From Tsukamurella sp. M9C (lineage in GTDB: Bacteria; Actinomycetota; Actinomycetes; Mycobacteriales; Mycobacteriaceae), in assembly GCF_020169415.1 (NCBI RefSeq), contig NZ_JAIULG010000051.1, forward strand, positions 1-36,896: a stretch of 36,896 nucleotides of DNA. The letters run 5' to 3'. Positions within the stretch are counted from its first letter, which is position 1. Each line of letters begins with the position of its first letter. Of the stretch, positions 7,480-16,706 are shown piece after piece. Position numbers and translations under genes: made by a program. The notes below the pieces were generated by a model. The model had not been told where the DNA came from. It did not search any database and saw only the letters and a program-made list of their open reading frames with translations.

Positions 7480-7938
7480 ATGGCTGCGCCGCTCGTCGTC
7501 TACTTCTCGTCGGTGTCGGAGAACACGCACCGATTCGTCGAGAAGCTGGGCATGCGCGCCCTGCGCATCCCGGTGACGCGGGCGTCCGATCCGCTCACCG
7601 TCGACGAGCCCTTCGTCCTGATCACCCCGACGTACGGCGGGGGGAAGCAGGCCACCGCTCTGTCTGGCGGGGGATACGTCCCCAAGCAGGTGATCCGGTT
7701 CCTCAACGACCAACACAACCGTTCCCTGATCCGTGGAGTGATCGCGGCGGGGAACACCAACTTCGGCGAAGAGTTCTGCTTCGCAGGGGATGTGATCTCG
7801 CGCAAGTGCCGGATCCCGTACCTCTACCGCTTCGAGCTCATGGGCACCACTGACGACGTGGATCGCGTCCACAGCGGGCTCACCGAATTCTTCGCCGGAA
7901 CCGTCTCCACCCTCGAAAAGGAAAGCGCGCGCTCATGA
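7480..7938 (+). CDS. nrdI: NrdI flavodoxin, ribonucleotide reductase maturation protein
   Basis: 152 aa. The protein begins with a flavodoxin-type FMN loop ([14 protein letters not shown]) and keeps the NrdI blocks PTYGGG and [15 protein letters not shown], the latter near the flavin. NrdI supplies the oxidant that assembles the dimanganese-tyrosyl radical cofactor in NrdF. The start follows the nrdH stop after 2 bp, and the stop overlaps the nrdE start (ATGA at 7935-7938), so nrdH, nrdI and nrdE form one translationally coupled operon. Confidence 0.97.
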   Translation: MAAPLVVYFSSVSENTHRFVEKLGMRALRIPVTRASDPLTVDEPFVLITPTYGGGKQATALSGGGYVPKQVIRFLNDQHNRSLIRGVIAAGNTNFGEEFCFAGDVISRKCRIPYLYRFELMGTTDDVDRVHSGLTEFFAGTVSTLEKESARS

Positions 7939-10115
7939 CCGCAACTCAGGAAGACCTCGTCCCCTCCGCGAGCCAGTCCGGCGTCCACGGCGGCCCCGGC
8001 CACAGCGAGCTGGACTTCCATGCCCTGAACGCGATGCTCAACCTGTACGACAAGGACGGGCGCATCCAGTTCGAGAAGGACCGGGAGGCCGCGCGGCAGT
8101 ACTTCCTGCAGCACGTCAACCAGAACACGGTCTTCTTCCACAACCTGGACGAGAAGCTCGACTACCTCGTCGAGGAGAACTACTACGAGCCCGAGGTGCT
8201 GGACAAGTACAGCCGCTCCTTCGTCAAGGGCCTGTTCGACGCGGCCTACGCCAAGAAGTTCCGGTTCCCCACCTTCCTGGGCGCGTTCAAGTACTACACC
8301 AGCTACACGCTGAAGACCTTCGACGGCAAGCGCTACCTGGAGCGCTTCGAGGACCGCGTCTGCATGGTCGCGCTCACCCTCGCCGACGGTGACGAGAAGC
8401 TCGCCGTGAACCTGGTGGACGAGATCATCGCCGGCCGCTTCCAGCCCGCCACCCCCACCTTCCTCAACTCGGGCAAGAAGCAGCGCGGCGAGCCCGTCTC
8501 CTGCTTCCTGCTCCGCATCGAGGACAACATGGAGTCGATCGGCCGCTCGATCAACTCCGCGCTGCAGCTGTCCAAGCGCGGCGGCGGAGTCGCGCTGCTG
8601 CTCAGCAACATCCGTGAGCACGGCGCGCCGATCAAGAAGATCGAGAACCAGAGCTCGGGCGTCATCCCGATCATGAAGCTGCTCGAGGACTCGTTCAGCT
8701 ACGCCAACCAGCTCGGCGCCCGGCAGGGCGCGGGCGCCGTGTACCTGCACGCGCACCACCCGGACATCTACCGCTTCCTCGACACCAAGCGGGAGAACGC
8801 GGACGAGAAGATCCGCATCAAGACCCTGTCGCTGGGCGTGGTGATCCCGGACATCACCTTCGAGCTCGCCAAGAACAACGACGACATGTACCTGTTCTCC
8901 CCGTACGACGTGGAGCGCGTCTACGGCGTGCCCTTCGCGGACGTCAACGTCTCGGAGAAGTACCACGAGATGGTCGACGACTCGCGGATCCGCAAGACCA
9001 AGATCAACGCCCGCGAGTTCTTCCAGACCCTCGCCGAGCTGCAGTTCGAGTCGGGCTACCCGTACATCATGTACGAGGACACCGTGAACCGCGCGAACCC
9101 GATCGCCGGCAAGATCACGCACTCCAACCTGTGCAGCGAGATCCTGCAGGTCTCCACCCCGTCGACCTACAACGACGACCTGTCCTACGCCGAGATCGGC
9201 AAGGACATCTCCTGCAACCTGGGCTCGCTGAACATCGCGAAGACCATGGACAGCCCCGACTTCGGCGCCACCATCGAGACCGCGATCCGTGGCCTCACCG
9301 CCGTCTCGGACCAGACCGACATCAGCTCCGTGCCGTCGATCGAGAAGGGCAACAACCTCTCCCACGCGATCGGCCTCGGGCAGATGAACCTGCACGGCTA
9401 CCTGGCGCGCGAGCGGGTCTTCTACGGCTCCGACGAGGGCGTGGACTTCACGAACCTCTACTTCTACACGGTGCTCTTCCACGCGATCCGCGCGTCGAAC
9501 CACATCGCGCGCGAGCGCGGCCAGTCCTTCGGCGGCTTCGAGAACAGCAAGTACGCCTCGGGCGAGTTCTTCGACAAGTACACCGAGCAGGAGTGGAAGC
9601 CGGCCACCGACAAGGTCGCCGGGCTCTTCGCCGACGCCGAGATCCACGTCCCCACGCAGGACGACTGGCGCGAGCTCAAGGCCGACGTCCAGAAGCACGG
9701 CCTGTACAACCAGAACCTGCAGGCGGTGCCGCCCACCGGCTCGATCAGCTACATCAACCACTCCACGAGCTCGATCCACCCCGTCGCGGCGAAGGTCGAG
9801 ATCCGCAAGGAGGGCAAGATCGGCCGCGTGTACTACCCGGCGCCGTTCATGGACAACGACAACCTGGAGTACTACCAGGACGCGTACGAGATCGGCTACG
9901 AGAAGATCATCGACACCTATGCGGCCGCCACGCAGCACGTGGATCAGGGCCTGTCGCTGACGCTGTTCTTCAAGGACACCGCGAGCACGCGCGACGTGAA
10001 CCGCGCGCAGATCTACGCGTGGCGCAAGGGCATCAAGACCCTGTACTACATCCGCCTGCGCCAGATGGCGCTCGAGGGCACCGAGGTCGAAGGCTGCGTC
10101 AGCTGCATGCTCTAG
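7935..10115 (+). CDS. nrdE: Class Ib ribonucleoside-diphosphate reductase alpha subunit
   Basis: 726 aa, full length for NrdE. It reduces ribonucleoside diphosphates to deoxy forms with NrdF as radical source. Recognisable blocks: [15 protein letters not shown] with the first active-site Cys, the radical-site [16 protein letters not shown], and the C-terminal C721-V-S-C724 pair that is re-reduced by NrdH. Like other NrdE proteins it lacks the N-terminal ATP-cone of class Ia, so allosteric control of overall activity must come from elsewhere, here probably NrdR. It is coupled to nrdI and followed by a strong terminator, so nrdF is not in the same transcript. Confidence 0.97.
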   Translation: MTATQEDLVPSASQSGVHGGPGHSELDFHALNAMLNLYDKDGRIQFEKDREAARQYFLQHVNQNTVFFHNLDEKLDYLVEENYYEPEVLDKYSRSFVKGLFDAAYAKKFRFPTFLGAFKYYTSYTLKTFDGKRYLERFEDRVCMVALTLADGDEKLAVNLVDEIIAGRFQPATPTFLNSGKKQRGEPVSCFLLRIEDNMESIGRSINSALQLSKRGGGVALLLSNIREHGAPIKKIENQSSGVIPIMKLLEDSFSYANQLGARQGAGAVYLHAHHPDIYRFLDTKRENADEKIRIKTLSLGVVIPDITFELAKNNDDMYLFSPYDVERVYGVPFADVNVSEKYHEMVDDSRIRKTKINAREFFQTLAELQFESGYPYIMYEDTVNRANPIAGKITHSNLCSEILQVSTPSTYNDDLSYAEIGKDISCNLGSLNIAKTMDSPDFGATIETAIRGLTAVSDQTDISSVPSIEKGNNLSHAIGLGQMNLHGYLARERVFYGSDEGVDFTNLYFYTVLFHAIRASNHIARERGQSFGGFENSKYASGEFFDKYTEQEWKPATDKVAGLFADAEIHVPTQDDWRELKADVQKHGLYNQNLQAVPPTGSISYINHSTSSIHPVAAKVEIRKEGKIGRVYYPAPFMDNDNLEYYQDAYEIGYEKIIDTYAAATQHVDQGLSLTLFFKDTASTRDVNRAQIYAWRKGIKTLYYIRLRQMALEGTEVEGCVSCML

Positions 10116-10133
10116 GGGTGTCGTAACTCAAGT

Positions 10134-10175
10134 CGCCGGCCAGGGGGAACATCCCCTGGCCGGCGTTCTTGTTCT
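10134..10175 (+). terminator. Intrinsic terminator of nrdHIE
   Basis: A perfect 13-bp stem (10134-10146 with 10153-10165; GCCGGCCAGGGG and its complement) with a 6-nt loop is followed by TTCTTGTTCT. It begins 19 bp after the nrdE stop. It is the clearest Rho-independent terminator in the window. Confidence 0.9.
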
Positions 10176-10272
10176 CACTGGTCGATCGAAACGAGCAAAC
10201 TCGGCCGCGCGAGGCGGTGGGCGGCCTAGTTTGGATGAGTCCACACATCCTCGTCCGCAAGGCGGTTGGACC

Positions 10273-12693
10273 ATGAGCTTTCTCGATCGGGTCATCAACA
10301 AGGCCCAGGCGACCATCCCGATGGAACGGCAGGTCCAGGGCCTGCACCTCTTCCAGAAGGCGAAGACGCTGGCTCTGGGTGACCGGCAGCCGGAGTTCGT
10401 CGAGGAGGAGATCCCCGACGTCGACGCGGTGTCGCTGACCGAGATCGACATGAGCAACCCGTTCATGTGGCGGCAGGGCCAGTGGCGCCCCTACTTCGAG
10501 CGCCTGCGCAACGAGGCGCCGGTGCACTTCCGGGCGTCGAGCGAATTCGGGCCGTACTGGTCGGTCACGCGGTACGACGACATCGTCGCGGTGGACCGGG
10601 ACTTCGAGACCTACTCGGCCGAGCCGCAGATCGTCATCGGCGTACCGCCGGACGGGCTGGACATCGAGATGTTCATCGCGATGGATCCGCCGCGCCACGA
10701 CGAGCAGCGCGCAGCGGTACAGGGAGTCGTGGCACCGCAGAATCTCGAGGAGATGCAGGGCCTGATCCGCTCGCGCGTCCAGGAGGTCCTCGACGACCTG
10801 CCGGTCGGCGAACCGTTCGACTGGGTGGACAGGGTCAGCGTCGAGTTGACGTCCCGCATGCTCGCGACCCTGCTCGACTTCCCCTACGAGGATCGGCGCA
10901 AGCTCGTCCACTGGACCGAGTTGGCAGGCGCGAGCGCCGCGGCCACCGGCGGCGACGTCGACATGGACGAGATGTACCAGGGCGCTGCCGAGATGGCGAA
11001 GAGCTTCAGCGCCCTCTGGCACGACAAGGCGGCGCGCCTCAAGGCGGGCGAGAAGCCGGGATACGACCTGATCACCCTGATGCAGATGTCCGAGGACACC
11101 AAGGACCTGATCAACAGGCCGATGGAATTCCTCGGCAATCTCATCCTGCTCGTCGTGGGCGGCAACGACACCACCCGCAACTCGATGTCGGGCGGCGTGT
11201 ACGCACTGAACCTGTTCCCGGACCAGTTCGATCGTCTCAAAGCCGATCACAGCCTGATCCCGAAGTTCGTCCACGAGAACATCCGCTGGCAGACGCCGCT
11301 GGCCTACATGCGGCGCGTCGCCACGAAGGACACCGTCCTGGGCGGTCAGTTCATCCGCAAGGGCGACAAGGTCGTCATGTGGTACGCCTCTGCGAACCGG
11401 GACGAGCGCACCTTCGAGAATCCGGACGACTTCGTCATCGACCGGCACAACGCCCGCCACCACCTCTCGTTCGGCATCGGCGTGCACCGCTGCATGGGCA
11501 GTCGCGTGGCCGAACTGCAGTTGCGGATCCTCTGGGAGGAGTTGCTCGCGCGGTTCGAGGACATCGAAGTGGTGGAGGAGCCGGAATACCTCCAGTCGAA
11601 CTTCGTCCGGGGCTACACGAAGATGATGGTCACGTTGACGCCGATCGGCGAGAAGCCACGCCCCCGCGACCAACGGACGCTGCAGCCCGCCGCGGTACGG
11701 GCCCCCGCTCGTCCACCGATTCGCCGCTCCCGCGAAGCGACCACCACCACGGAGACGGAGGTCGACGTTCAGGTGGCGGGCCGGCGCGAGGTGGCAGACG
11801 GGGTCGTCGAGCTCACCCTCCGCGACCCGGCGGGTGCACCGCTTCCGTCGTGGACCGCCGGGGCCCACATCGACCTTCTTCTGGAGCCGTCGCTGACGCG
11901 GCAGTACTCGCTGTGCGGCAGCGCCTCGGACGAGTCGTCGTGGAGGATCGGCGTCCTGCGCGACCCGGACGGCCGAGGGGGCTCGGCGTACGTCCACGAG
12001 AAGCTGACGGAGGGCGCGACCGTCCGCGTGCGTGGACCGCGCAATCATTTCCCCTTGGTCGCCTCCGCGAACTACCGATTCGTCGCGGGCGGGATCGGGA
12101 TCACTCCGATCCTCCCGATGATCGAGGCCGCTCGGGCACGCGGGGCGAACTGGAGCCTGCTCTACTGCGGCCGCTCCCGCGAGTCGATGGCGTTCCTGGA
12201 CCGATTCGAGGACACCGATCGGGTCACGATCTGGCCGAGCAGCGAGAACGGTCGGATCGACCTGGCGGCGACGCTCGGAACGCCCACGCCGGACACGGTG
12301 GTCTACTGTTGCGGCCCCGGCGCTTTCCTCGACGCCGTGGAGGAGGCGTGCGCGCCGTGGCCCGACGGCAGCCTGCACATCGAGCGCTTCGCGGCCAAGG
12401 AGGTCGCGGCGTCCGAGGACGCGCTCGACTCGTTCGAGGTCGTGTGCTCGCGCTCGGGGGTGAGCGTGACCGTTCCGGAGGGCACCACGATCTTCGACGC
12501 GGTCGAGAAGGCCGGCGTCGACGTCCTCGGGTCCTGCATGGAAGGCATCTGCGGCACCTGCGAGGCCGACGTGCTCGAGGGGACGCCCGAGCACCGTGAC
12601 TCGATCCTGTCCAAGGCGGAGAAGGAACGAGGCGAGACGATCATGCTCTGCGTCTCCCGCTCCCTGTCGAAGAAGCTGGTGCTGGACGTATGA
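10273..12693 (+). CDS. Self-sufficient cytochrome P450: CYP153-like heme domain fused to FMN/2Fe-2S reductase
   Basis: 806 aa, three modules. The P450 part (1 to about 455) has the I-helix GGNDTT (about 296-301), the K-helix E335-x-x-R338 and the heme loop FGIGVHRCMG with Cys407. GGNDTTRN and the block SNFVRGYTKM read like CYP153 alkane/fatty-acid terminal hydroxylases. After a Pro/Arg-rich linker (about 456-495) follows a phthalate-dioxygenase-reductase-type unit: flavin site RQYSL, nucleotide site GGIGITP and YCCGPG, and a C-terminal plant-type [2Fe-2S] cluster, C755-x4-C760-x2-C763-x29-C793. That module order is the one of CYP116B (P450RhF) enzymes. ATG 10273 is preferred over an upstream TTG (10231); TAGTTT at 10227 may be the -10. 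The stop overlaps the Rieske gene (ATGA). Confidence 0.9.
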   Translation: MSFLDRVINKAQATIPMERQVQGLHLFQKAKTLALGDRQPEFVEEEIPDVDAVSLTEIDMSNPFMWRQGQWRPYFERLRNEAPVHFRASSEFGPYWSVTRYDDIVAVDRDFETYSAEPQIVIGVPPDGLDIEMFIAMDPPRHDEQRAAVQGVVAPQNLEEMQGLIRSRVQEVLDDLPVGEPFDWVDRVSVELTSRMLATLLDFPYEDRRKLVHWTELAGASAAATGGDVDMDEMYQGAAEMAKSFSALWHDKAARLKAGEKPGYDLITLMQMSEDTKDLINRPMEFLGNLILLVVGGNDTTRNSMSGGVYALNLFPDQFDRLKADHSLIPKFVHENIRWQTPLAYMRRVATKDTVLGGQFIRKGDKVVMWYASANRDERTFENPDDFVIDRHNARHHLSFGIGVHRCMGSRVAELQLRILWEELLARFEDIEVVEEPEYLQSNFVRGYTKMMVTLTPIGEKPRPRDQRTLQPAAVRAPARPPIRRSREATTTTETEVDVQVAGRREVADGVVELTLRDPAGAPLPSWTAGAHIDLLLEPSLTRQYSLCGSASDESSWRIGVLRDPDGRGGSAYVHEKLTEGATVRVRGPRNHFPLVASANYRFVAGGIGITPILPMIEAARARGANWSLLYCGRSRESMAFLDRFEDTDRVTIWPSSENGRIDLAATLGTPTPDTVVYCCGPGAFLDAVEEACAPWPDGSLHIERFAAKEVAASEDALDSFEVVCSRSGVSVTVPEGTTIFDAVEKAGVDVLGSCMEGICGTCEADVLEGTPEHRDSILSKAEKERGETIMLCVSRSLSKKLVLDV

Positions 12694-13739
12694 ACGACAC
12701 CGCTCGGAACCGTCCCGTCGTCGATTACCCGCGGGACTGCTGGTACGTCGTCGCCACCGCTGCTGAGGTCGGATACGGATTCACCGCGCGGCGCGTCCTC
12801 GACACACCGGTCGTGCTCTTCCGTCTGTCCGACGGTGCGATCGCCGCGCTGGAGGATCGCTGCGCGCATCGGCCCTACCCGTTGTCGGCGGGACGCCGCG
12901 AGGGTGACTTCGTCGTGTGCGGCTACCACGGCTGCACCTACGACGCGACCGGACGTTGGGTGAGCGTGCCGTCGCAGGACAACCCGCCCTCGTCCGTGCG
13001 CGTGCGGGCCTTCCCGGTCGTCGAGCGCGGGCCTTTCGTCTGGATCTGGGCGGGGACGCCGGGCGGCGAACGGTTGCGGCCGCCGCCGGCGACACCGTGG
13101 TTGCACGGTGACGGATGGACGAGCGTCGGAGACCGGCGCGAGGTGGCTGCCAACCTGCAATTGCTGCACGAGCACTACCTCGACCTCTCCAACGTCGTCG
13201 CGATGCACCCGGAGATGATGCCGCCCGGCATCGAGGCGCTGCCGCCGCTGGAGGACGTCGAGGTCTCCGAGGTGTCGGTCTCGTACAGGCGAGAACTGCC
13301 CGAGGCGCCGCTGGCTCCGTGGGAAGCCGCGGTCACGGGCCTGGACGACGCCACCGCGTCCGAGTCGTTCGGTCGGACGGAGACGGGCACGTTCGTGACG
13401 CCGGGCCTGCACAAGCAGACGTACACCATCGTCGGCGCGACCGGTCCGGAGCTGGAACTCGTACGGACGCACGGTTTCACCCCCCGGTCGTCCGGAGTCA
13501 CCCACGTCTTCCTGCAGATCTCGTGGCGGGGCGCCGCGGTCTCGCCCGACATCGGCGAGCAGTTGATCCAGGTCTTCCACGCGATGGCCGACCGGGACGT
13601 CGCCGTCCTCGAGACCATGCAGCGGTGCCTCGATGAGGACCCGGTCCCACGGCGCTACGTCAACGTCAAGGCGGACCGGGCCGCCGTGCGCGCACGGCGG
13701 ATCCTGACGACGATGGTGGAGGACGAGCGGGGGATCTAG
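12690..13739 (+). CDS. Rieske-type oxygenase alpha subunit with altered iron motif
   Basis: 349 aa. The Rieske [2Fe-2S] site is complete: C58-x-H60-x16-C77-x2-H80. The C-terminal catalytic domain should bind mononuclear iron through two His and one Asp. In VanA-type enzymes the segment reads D-L-T-H-x4-H; here it is D165-L-S-N168-x4-H173, so the first His ligand appears to be Asn. H160 and H162 lie close by. The protein starts inside the stop of the P450-reductase fusion, so the two are coupled; no separate ferredoxin or reductase gene accompanies it. The reductase module of the P450 belongs to the family that normally serves Rieske oxygenases and may supply it. The substrate is unknown. Its stop is 1 bp from that of the convergent CBS gene. 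Confidence 0.85.
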   Translation: MNDTARNRPVVDYPRDCWYVVATAAEVGYGFTARRVLDTPVVLFRLSDGAIAALEDRCAHRPYPLSAGRREGDFVVCGYHGCTYDATGRWVSVPSQDNPPSSVRVRAFPVVERGPFVWIWAGTPGGERLRPPPATPWLHGDGWTSVGDRREVAANLQLLHEHYLDLSNVVAMHPEMMPPGIEALPPLEDVEVSEVSVSYRRELPEAPLAPWEAAVTGLDDATASESFGRTETGTFVTPGLHKQTYTIVGATGPELELVRTHGFTPRSSGVTHVFLQISWRGAAVSPDIGEQLIQVFHAMADRDVAVLETMQRCLDEDPVPRRYVNVKADRAAVRARRILTTMVEDERGI

Positions 13740-13740
13740 C

Positions 13741-14166
13741 TCAGTCGCCGTCGGAGTCGCGGCGTGCCCGGCGCATCCCGTCGACACCGTCGTCGGTGCA
13801 GAACCCGGTCCTGCTGGCCTTGAGGCACAGCAGCCCCAGCAGGCGCAGGTCGTCGTCGACGACGGCGAGCCGGCGGATCCCGGTGGTGATCATGTGGGAG
13901 CGGAGCCGGTCGGCCGGCGCTACCGGCGGGGTGGTGCGCTCCGTGAGGGATGCCACCGCGAGCGCGGGGGCCGCGTCGTCCGCGCTTCCGGTCAGGTCGT
14001 CGCGGTCGAGCGTTCCGACGAGCGCGCCGTCGCGGATCAGTAGGAGCAGGTGGAGCTTGGGGCTCGTCTCGAACGCCGTGCGCGCGGCGCCGACGGTGAT
14101 GTCGGCCGGGTGCACGGTCGGGCGCCGCAGCATCACGTCGGCGACGGTCACCGTCGGCGGCGTCAT
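13741..14166 (-). CDS. CBS-domain pair protein
   Basis: 141 aa, essentially a single CBS pair: TVADVMLRRPTVHPADITV opens the first domain (about 5-60) and a second domain follows (about 68-125) with GIRRLAVVDDDLRLLGLLCLK. Such Bateman modules bind adenosine nucleotides and regulate partners. The start overlaps the stop of the molybdopterin oxidoreductase gene (ATGA on the minus strand), so it is made with that enzyme and may modulate it, which is inference. The C-terminal 20 residues are rich in Arg and Asp. Confidence 0.8.
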   Translation of the reverse strand: MTPPTVTVADVMLRRPTVHPADITVGAARTAFETSPKLHLLLLIRDGALVGTLDRDDLTGSADDAAPALAVASLTERTTPPVAPADRLRSHMITTGIRRLAVVDDDLRLLGLLCLKASRTGFCTDDGVDGMRRARRDSDGD

Positions 14167-16652
14167 GGCGCGACCGGCTCGATGCGGGCGGGAACGTACT
14201 TGTGCCACGGGGTCCCGGCGAACCAGTCGCGGTACTTCGCGCTCGTGAGCTCGTTCGGGGCGATGCCGGGACGCGCGAGTCCATCCGCGTCGGGGTAGTC
14301 GAGGCCGAGACCGTTGGGCAGCGAGACGTGTCCGGCGCGCATCATGTCGCTGATCTCGATCGAGGACTCCAGCGAGCCCGCCTCGGTGGTGATCCGCACC
14401 CGCGACTCCGGCTCCAGGCCGAGACGGTCCGCGTCCTCCGCGCTGATCCGCAGGGCACCACCGGCGTCCCGGCGTCGCCACGCCGGGTCGCGGATGATCG
14501 TGTTGGCGGTGAAGGCCCGCCGCTCGCCGGCCATCAGGACGAACGGGAATTCGTCGGTGGTCCACGACGACGGCGCCTCGCGGAGCTCGTCGGCCTTCGC
14601 CAGCAGCTCGGGGATGGCGACGGTGAATCGATTGTCCTTCCGCAGCACGTAGTCCCAGGCGTTCTCCCACTCATCGACGGAGAAGGTGACGCCGGAGCGC
14701 TCGCGGAGGATCGCGTCGAAGAGCTGCTGGCCCGGACGCATGCCCGAGCCGGTGAAGCCCGCGCGGGCGACGGAATCCGGACGGGACAGGGCACACAGGT
14801 GGGCCGCGCCCCAGAGGATCGCGGCGCTGCGCGCACCGTCGGGCAGGGTGGGGCCCAGCGTCTCGTACAGCACGTACCCGACGAGGCGGAGCAGCGACGG
14901 GTCCGCGGCAGCGGCGGAGAAGAACGCGAGCGCGAACGCGTCGGTGCCGGCCGTGAGCGCGGTGCGGAGCCGGTCCAGGAGCCCGGTGTCGACGGCGCCG
15001 AGCTCGCGGAGCAGGCGGGCGTAGATCTCCGGCTCCGGCAGGGTTCCCGGCCGCGGATCGAGGAGCGGCGCGCGCAGCTGAAACGCGTTGTGCGGGAACT
15101 CCATGGTGAAGAAGGTGCACTCCCACTTCTCGAACTGGCTCGAGGCGGGCAGCACGTAGTCGGCCTGGCGTGCGGTCTCGGTCATCGCGACGTCGACGAC
15201 GACCGTCAGCTCGCACGCCTGCATCGCCTCGATGAAGCGCCGCGACTCCGGTAGTGAGTGGGCGGGGTTCGAGCTGTCGATCCACATGGCGCGGAGGCGA
15301 TCCGGATGGTCGGTGAGGATCTCGTCGGCGATCGAATTGCACGGCATGAGTCCGCCGATGATCCGCGCGCCCGTGACGGGTGTCGTCCGCTCGGTCTTCG
15401 GCTGCTGCTCGGCGGCGAGCCCCGCGCTCATCATCGGTGCCATCCGGGTGAGCAGCGCGTGCGCGGCGGAATCGATGAGCGCGTGGGGAAGCGGCGTCCC
15501 GGCGGCCGCGGGCACGGCGCGCGAGAGCCCGCTGGCGCCGAGGGCGACGCCCTTCGCGATCGTCCGGCGCGCCGCCTTCGTCGCCACGCTCGACGGTGCC
15601 CGACGCGCGCGCCGGGGGTCGCCCCCGGGGGCGGCGACGGGGGAGGAGAACCACGAGTGCAGGAACATCGTGCCGGGGCGCCCGAAGTTGCCGGTGAGGA
15701 TCCACAGCAGCTTGTTCAGGTACGAGACGAGCGTGCTGTTCGGCGCCTGCTGAACGCCGAGGTCCTCGTACGTCGTCGCGCTCGCCGCGGTCGCGAAGCG
15801 GCGGGTCGCCGCGCGGATGAGTTCCTCGTCGACGCCGCAGGTGGCCGCGTACTGGTCGATGGGGATCCGCCGCAGGACGGCCAGCACGTCGTCCATCCCG
15901 TCGGTGTGCTCGTCGACGAACGCGTGGTCGATCAGGTCCTCCTCGACGAGGACCGCGAGCATGGCGCCGACGCACCAGGCATCGGTTCCCGGCACCACCT
16001 GCAGGTGGAAGTCCGCCATCGCGGCGGTCTCGCTCCTGCGGGGGTCGAGCACGATCATCGACCGCGCGGGATCCTTCGCGATCTCCTTGAGGACGGGCCG
16101 GGCCCGCGGGAACGAGTGGGTCTGCCAGGGGTTCTTGCCCAGGAACAGCACGACCTCGGCGTGCTCGAAGTCGCCCTTGGTGTGCGTGCCGTACAGCTGC
16201 TCGTCGACCCAGCCCTCGCCCGTCTTCTCCTGCGCGAGCGCGTTGGAGTAGTAGCGCATGCCGAGCGCAGCCCGGAACGACTGGCCGTAGGCGGCGGGCA
16301 GGTGGTTCCCCTGGCCGGCGCCGGAGTAGTAGAGGATCCGCTCGCCGCCGTGCGTCTCCTTCACGGCGGTGAGCCGCGCGGCGATCTCGCGGACGGCGGT
16401 GTCCCAGTCGATCTCCTCGTAGGTCCCGTCCGGCCGGCGGCGCAGCGGCGAGGTCAGCCGGTCGCGGCCGTTCTGATAGAGGTCCAGGCGGAGGGGCTTC
16501 TCGCAGGTGTAGCCGTGCGAGGTCGCATGCTCCTTGTCGCCGCGGATCTTGGCCAGCCGCCCGTCCTGCACCTGGATCTCCAGGCCGCAGTTGCACTCGC
16601 AGAGGATGCACGCGGACTTCTGCCAGTCGGTGGTGGGCGCCTCGGGGTTCAT
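14163..16652 (-). CDS. Molybdopterin-dependent oxidoreductase with N-terminal [4Fe-4S] site
   Basis: 829 aa of the formate dehydrogenase/BisC superfamily. An N-terminal iron-sulfur motif C15-x2-C18-x3-C22-x27-C50 is followed by the molybdopterin domain (SGAGQGNHLPAAYG, NPWQTHSF, LDPRRSETA) and a C-terminal dinucleotide-binding domain (about 700-829; RRAFTANTIIRDPAW). No Cys, Sec or Ser is evident at the usual metal-ligand position; the segment around 137-150 reads YSNALAQEKTGEGW. An insert rich in Ala and Arg lies at about 335-420. No Tat signal, so it is cytoplasmic. The reaction is unknown. The downstream CBS protein is coupled. A TetR operator-like palindrome ends right before the ATG, implying a very short leader. 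Confidence 0.88.
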   Translation of the reverse strand: MNPEAPTTDWQKSACILCECNCGLEIQVQDGRLAKIRGDKEHATSHGYTCEKPLRLDLYQNGRDRLTSPLRRRPDGTYEEIDWDTAVREIAARLTAVKETHGGERILYYSGAGQGNHLPAAYGQSFRAALGMRYYSNALAQEKTGEGWVDEQLYGTHTKGDFEHAEVVLFLGKNPWQTHSFPRARPVLKEIAKDPARSMIVLDPRRSETAAMADFHLQVVPGTDAWCVGAMLAVLVEEDLIDHAFVDEHTDGMDDVLAVLRRIPIDQYAATCGVDEELIRAATRRFATAASATTYEDLGVQQAPNSTLVSYLNKLLWILTGNFGRPGTMFLHSWFSSPVAAPGGDPRRARRAPSSVATKAARRTIAKGVALGASGLSRAVPAAAGTPLPHALIDSAAHALLTRMAPMMSAGLAAEQQPKTERTTPVTGARIIGGLMPCNSIADEILTDHPDRLRAMWIDSSNPAHSLPESRRFIEAMQACELTVVVDVAMTETARQADYVLPASSQFEKWECTFFTMEFPHNAFQLRAPLLDPRPGTLPEPEIYARLLRELGAVDTGLLDRLRTALTAGTDAFALAFFSAAAADPSLLRLVGYVLYETLGPTLPDGARSAAILWGAAHLCALSRPDSVARAGFTGSGMRPGQQLFDAILRERSGVTFSVDEWENAWDYVLRKDNRFTVAIPELLAKADELREAPSSWTTDEFPFVLMAGERRAFTANTIIRDPAWRRRDAGGALRISAEDADRLGLEPESRVRITTEAGSLESSIEISDMMRAGHVSLPNGLGLDYPDADGLARPGIAPNELTSAKYRDWFAGTPWHKYVPARIEPVAP

Positions 16653-16653
16653 G

Positions 16654-16673
16654 GGCCTAGTATGGACTAGGCC
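16654..16673. promoter_or_regulatory. Palindromic TetR operator between Mo-oxidoreductase and TetR genes
   Basis: GGCCTAGT-ATGG-ACTAGGCC is a perfect inverted repeat with 8-bp arms. It sits one base upstream of the Mo-enzyme ATG (16652, minus) and 34 bp upstream of the TetR start (16707, plus). CATAAT (16673-16678) could be the -10 for the TetR gene. Binding here would block both divergent promoters. Confidence 0.8.
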
Positions 16674-16706
16674 ATAATTCATAGCAAGGGTGGAGAGGGG
16701 TGCACC

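Noticed and set aside
7824-9938. 704-codon open frame antisense to nrdE
   Set aside because: It mirrors the codon structure of a certain gene, its translation is Val/Leu/Arg/Asp-rich low-complexity sequence, and it has no recognisable domain. High GC produces such frames.
10099-12594. 831-codon open frame antisense to the P450 fusion
   Set aside because: Shadow frame; the opposite strand carries intact P450, reductase and ferredoxin motifs.
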